Shown in pieces: positions 44,345 to 44,844 of a stretch of DNA of 44,844 nt; the first letter of the stretch is position 1; every line of letters begins with the position of its first letter. The DNA is from Verrucomicrobiota bacterium (lineage in GTDB: Bacteria; Verrucomicrobiota; Verrucomicrobiia; Verrucomicrobiales; Akkermansiaceae), in NCBI GenBank assembly GCA_026397725.1, contig JAPLUI010000267.1, forward strand, positions 1-44,844, given 5' to 3'. Position numbers and translations under genes: made by a program. The notes under the pieces are model-generated. The model saw only the letters and a program-made list of their open reading frames with translations, was not told where the DNA came from and did no database searches.

Positions 44345-44560
44345 ATGACGGAAGCCCAGGAACAGGCCCTTCACGCCGTCTTTGAGCGCCGCGCCGCTTG
44401 GCTCCGCCCGATCATTGCCACGATGAACAGCACCGGCGAAATGATCCTTGCCCGCATGACGGAAACCGGCCGCGCCGACCGGGGCGAACCCCTCTTGCGC
44501 CGCATGCGGGAGTTTTGCGAGGTTGTCACCTTCGCGCCTGGGGCGCAAGCGTCGCCATGA
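44345..44560 (+). CDS. Small hypothetical protein
   Basis: 71 aa, helical, with FERRAAWLRPIIATMNSTGE and LLRRMREFCEVVTF. Third codon positions are mostly G/C as in genuine genes here, and opposite frames are less protein-like. No ribosome binding site beyond AGG touching the start. No family recognised. The adjoining 44109-44344 holds nothing I can support. Confidence 0.45.
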   Translation: MTEAQEQALHAVFERRAAWLRPIIATMNSTGEMILARMTETGRADRGEPLLRRMREFCEVVTFAPGAQASP

Positions 44561-44572
44561 TTTCAAACCCCA

Positions 44573-44842
44573 TCAGGGTTTCCCACCCTTGCCGCCGGGC
44601 GCGGGAGCGGTCAACAGGAAAACCGAATCCCGTGCTTGATCGATCATCACACGCCCGACGATGGAACCGCTATGGACTGCTTTCCGCCGCGACTTGAAAG
44701 CGCTCAGATCTCTTGACATAGGGGGATTTTTCATTTCGTAGGGCGGGCGGGGTGAGGTGAGGACGGCGATTTGAAAAAGCGTATGAAACGGGCGGTTTGA
44801 AAAGGGCATGGTGTTAGGGGTCGTCTGCTTCAAGAACTTCAC
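44573..44842 (-). CDS. Uncertain small ORF at the window end
   Basis: Up to 89 aa from a GTG two bases before the window end, with an internal ATG at 44809. The last part (SAFKSRRKAVHSGSIVGR) could be a DNA-binding or ribosome-associated basic peptide, but codon third positions are less GC-rich than in other genes here. I cannot tell it from chance. Confidence 0.25.
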   Translation of the reverse strand: MKFLKQTTPNTMPFSNRPFHTLFQIAVLTSPRPPYEMKNPPMSRDLSAFKSRRKAVHSGSIVGRVMIDQARDSVFLLTAPAPGGKGGKP

Positions 44843-44844
44843 TC

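Overview
The window looks like a chromosomal segment of a Gram-negative, GC-rich bacterium, most likely a member of the Verrucomicrobiota. This is an inference with no marker-gene test. It rests on secreted glycosidases with Tat or Sec signals, genes for LPS core synthesis and export, a fused CcoN-CcoO oxidase, a hydrazine-synthase-alpha-like/cytochrome/SUMF1 fusion of a type known from Planctomycetes and Verrucomicrobia, and a sialidase-like protein ending in the DxxDDGxxNLxxYAxGxxP tail common in secreted verrucomicrobial proteins. Most genes read on the minus strand. Few have a strong Shine-Dalgarno sequence, so many starts are uncertain.

Layout from left to right. 1-467: a palindromic MITE-like repeat and a dispersed repeat. 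468-5055: two tandem GH20 hexosaminidases. 5103-5279: a leucine-rich-repeat-like gene remnant. 5385-7640: a Tat-exported GH42-like protein. 8193-12306: a small clan AA aspartic protease and a SWIM/SNF2 helicase. 12471-14522: a short direct repeat, a gene remnant and a BNR/sialidase-like protein. 14934-18782: a 1282-aa protein joining a beta-propeller/HZS-alpha-like region, two CxxCH haem sites, a discoidin domain and a SUMF1 domain. 18793-22608: cbb3 oxidase operon ccoS-ccoNO-ccoQ-ccoP. 22684-26563: a hypothetical gene, then lptB, an lptC-lptA fusion, kdsA and a DUF1844 gene (transcribed right to left). 26628-27881: lhgO. 28113-33761 (plus strand): UroD-like protein, NCS1 permease, tiny membrane protein and a large secreted TIM-barrel protein. 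33801-34914: a DUF2892 membrane protein behind a perfect inverted repeat, and a secreted LTxxQ protein with a GPGMQ tandem repeat. 35279-37498: priA. 37688-38490: a mobile-DNA graveyard. 38525-40711: an ankyrin/L,D-transpeptidase lipoprotein. 40793-43065: thrB-thrC. 43263-44842: a secreted hypothetical and two small uncertain ORFs.

Functionally the window mixes housekeeping (PriA, ThrB/C, KdsA, Lpt proteins, cbb3 oxidase) with export-heavy carbohydrate-active proteins. The signals I find most worth following are the multi-domain HZS-alpha-like/SUMF1 fusion, the LptC-LptA fusion with an internal signal peptide, the UroD-NCS1-TIM-barrel cluster, a set of heptanucleotide tandem repeats at gene ends, and a strong bias that makes nearly every TTAG in the window part of GTTAG/CTAAC. 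I found no CRISPR array, rRNA, tRNA, prophage or complete insertion sequence.
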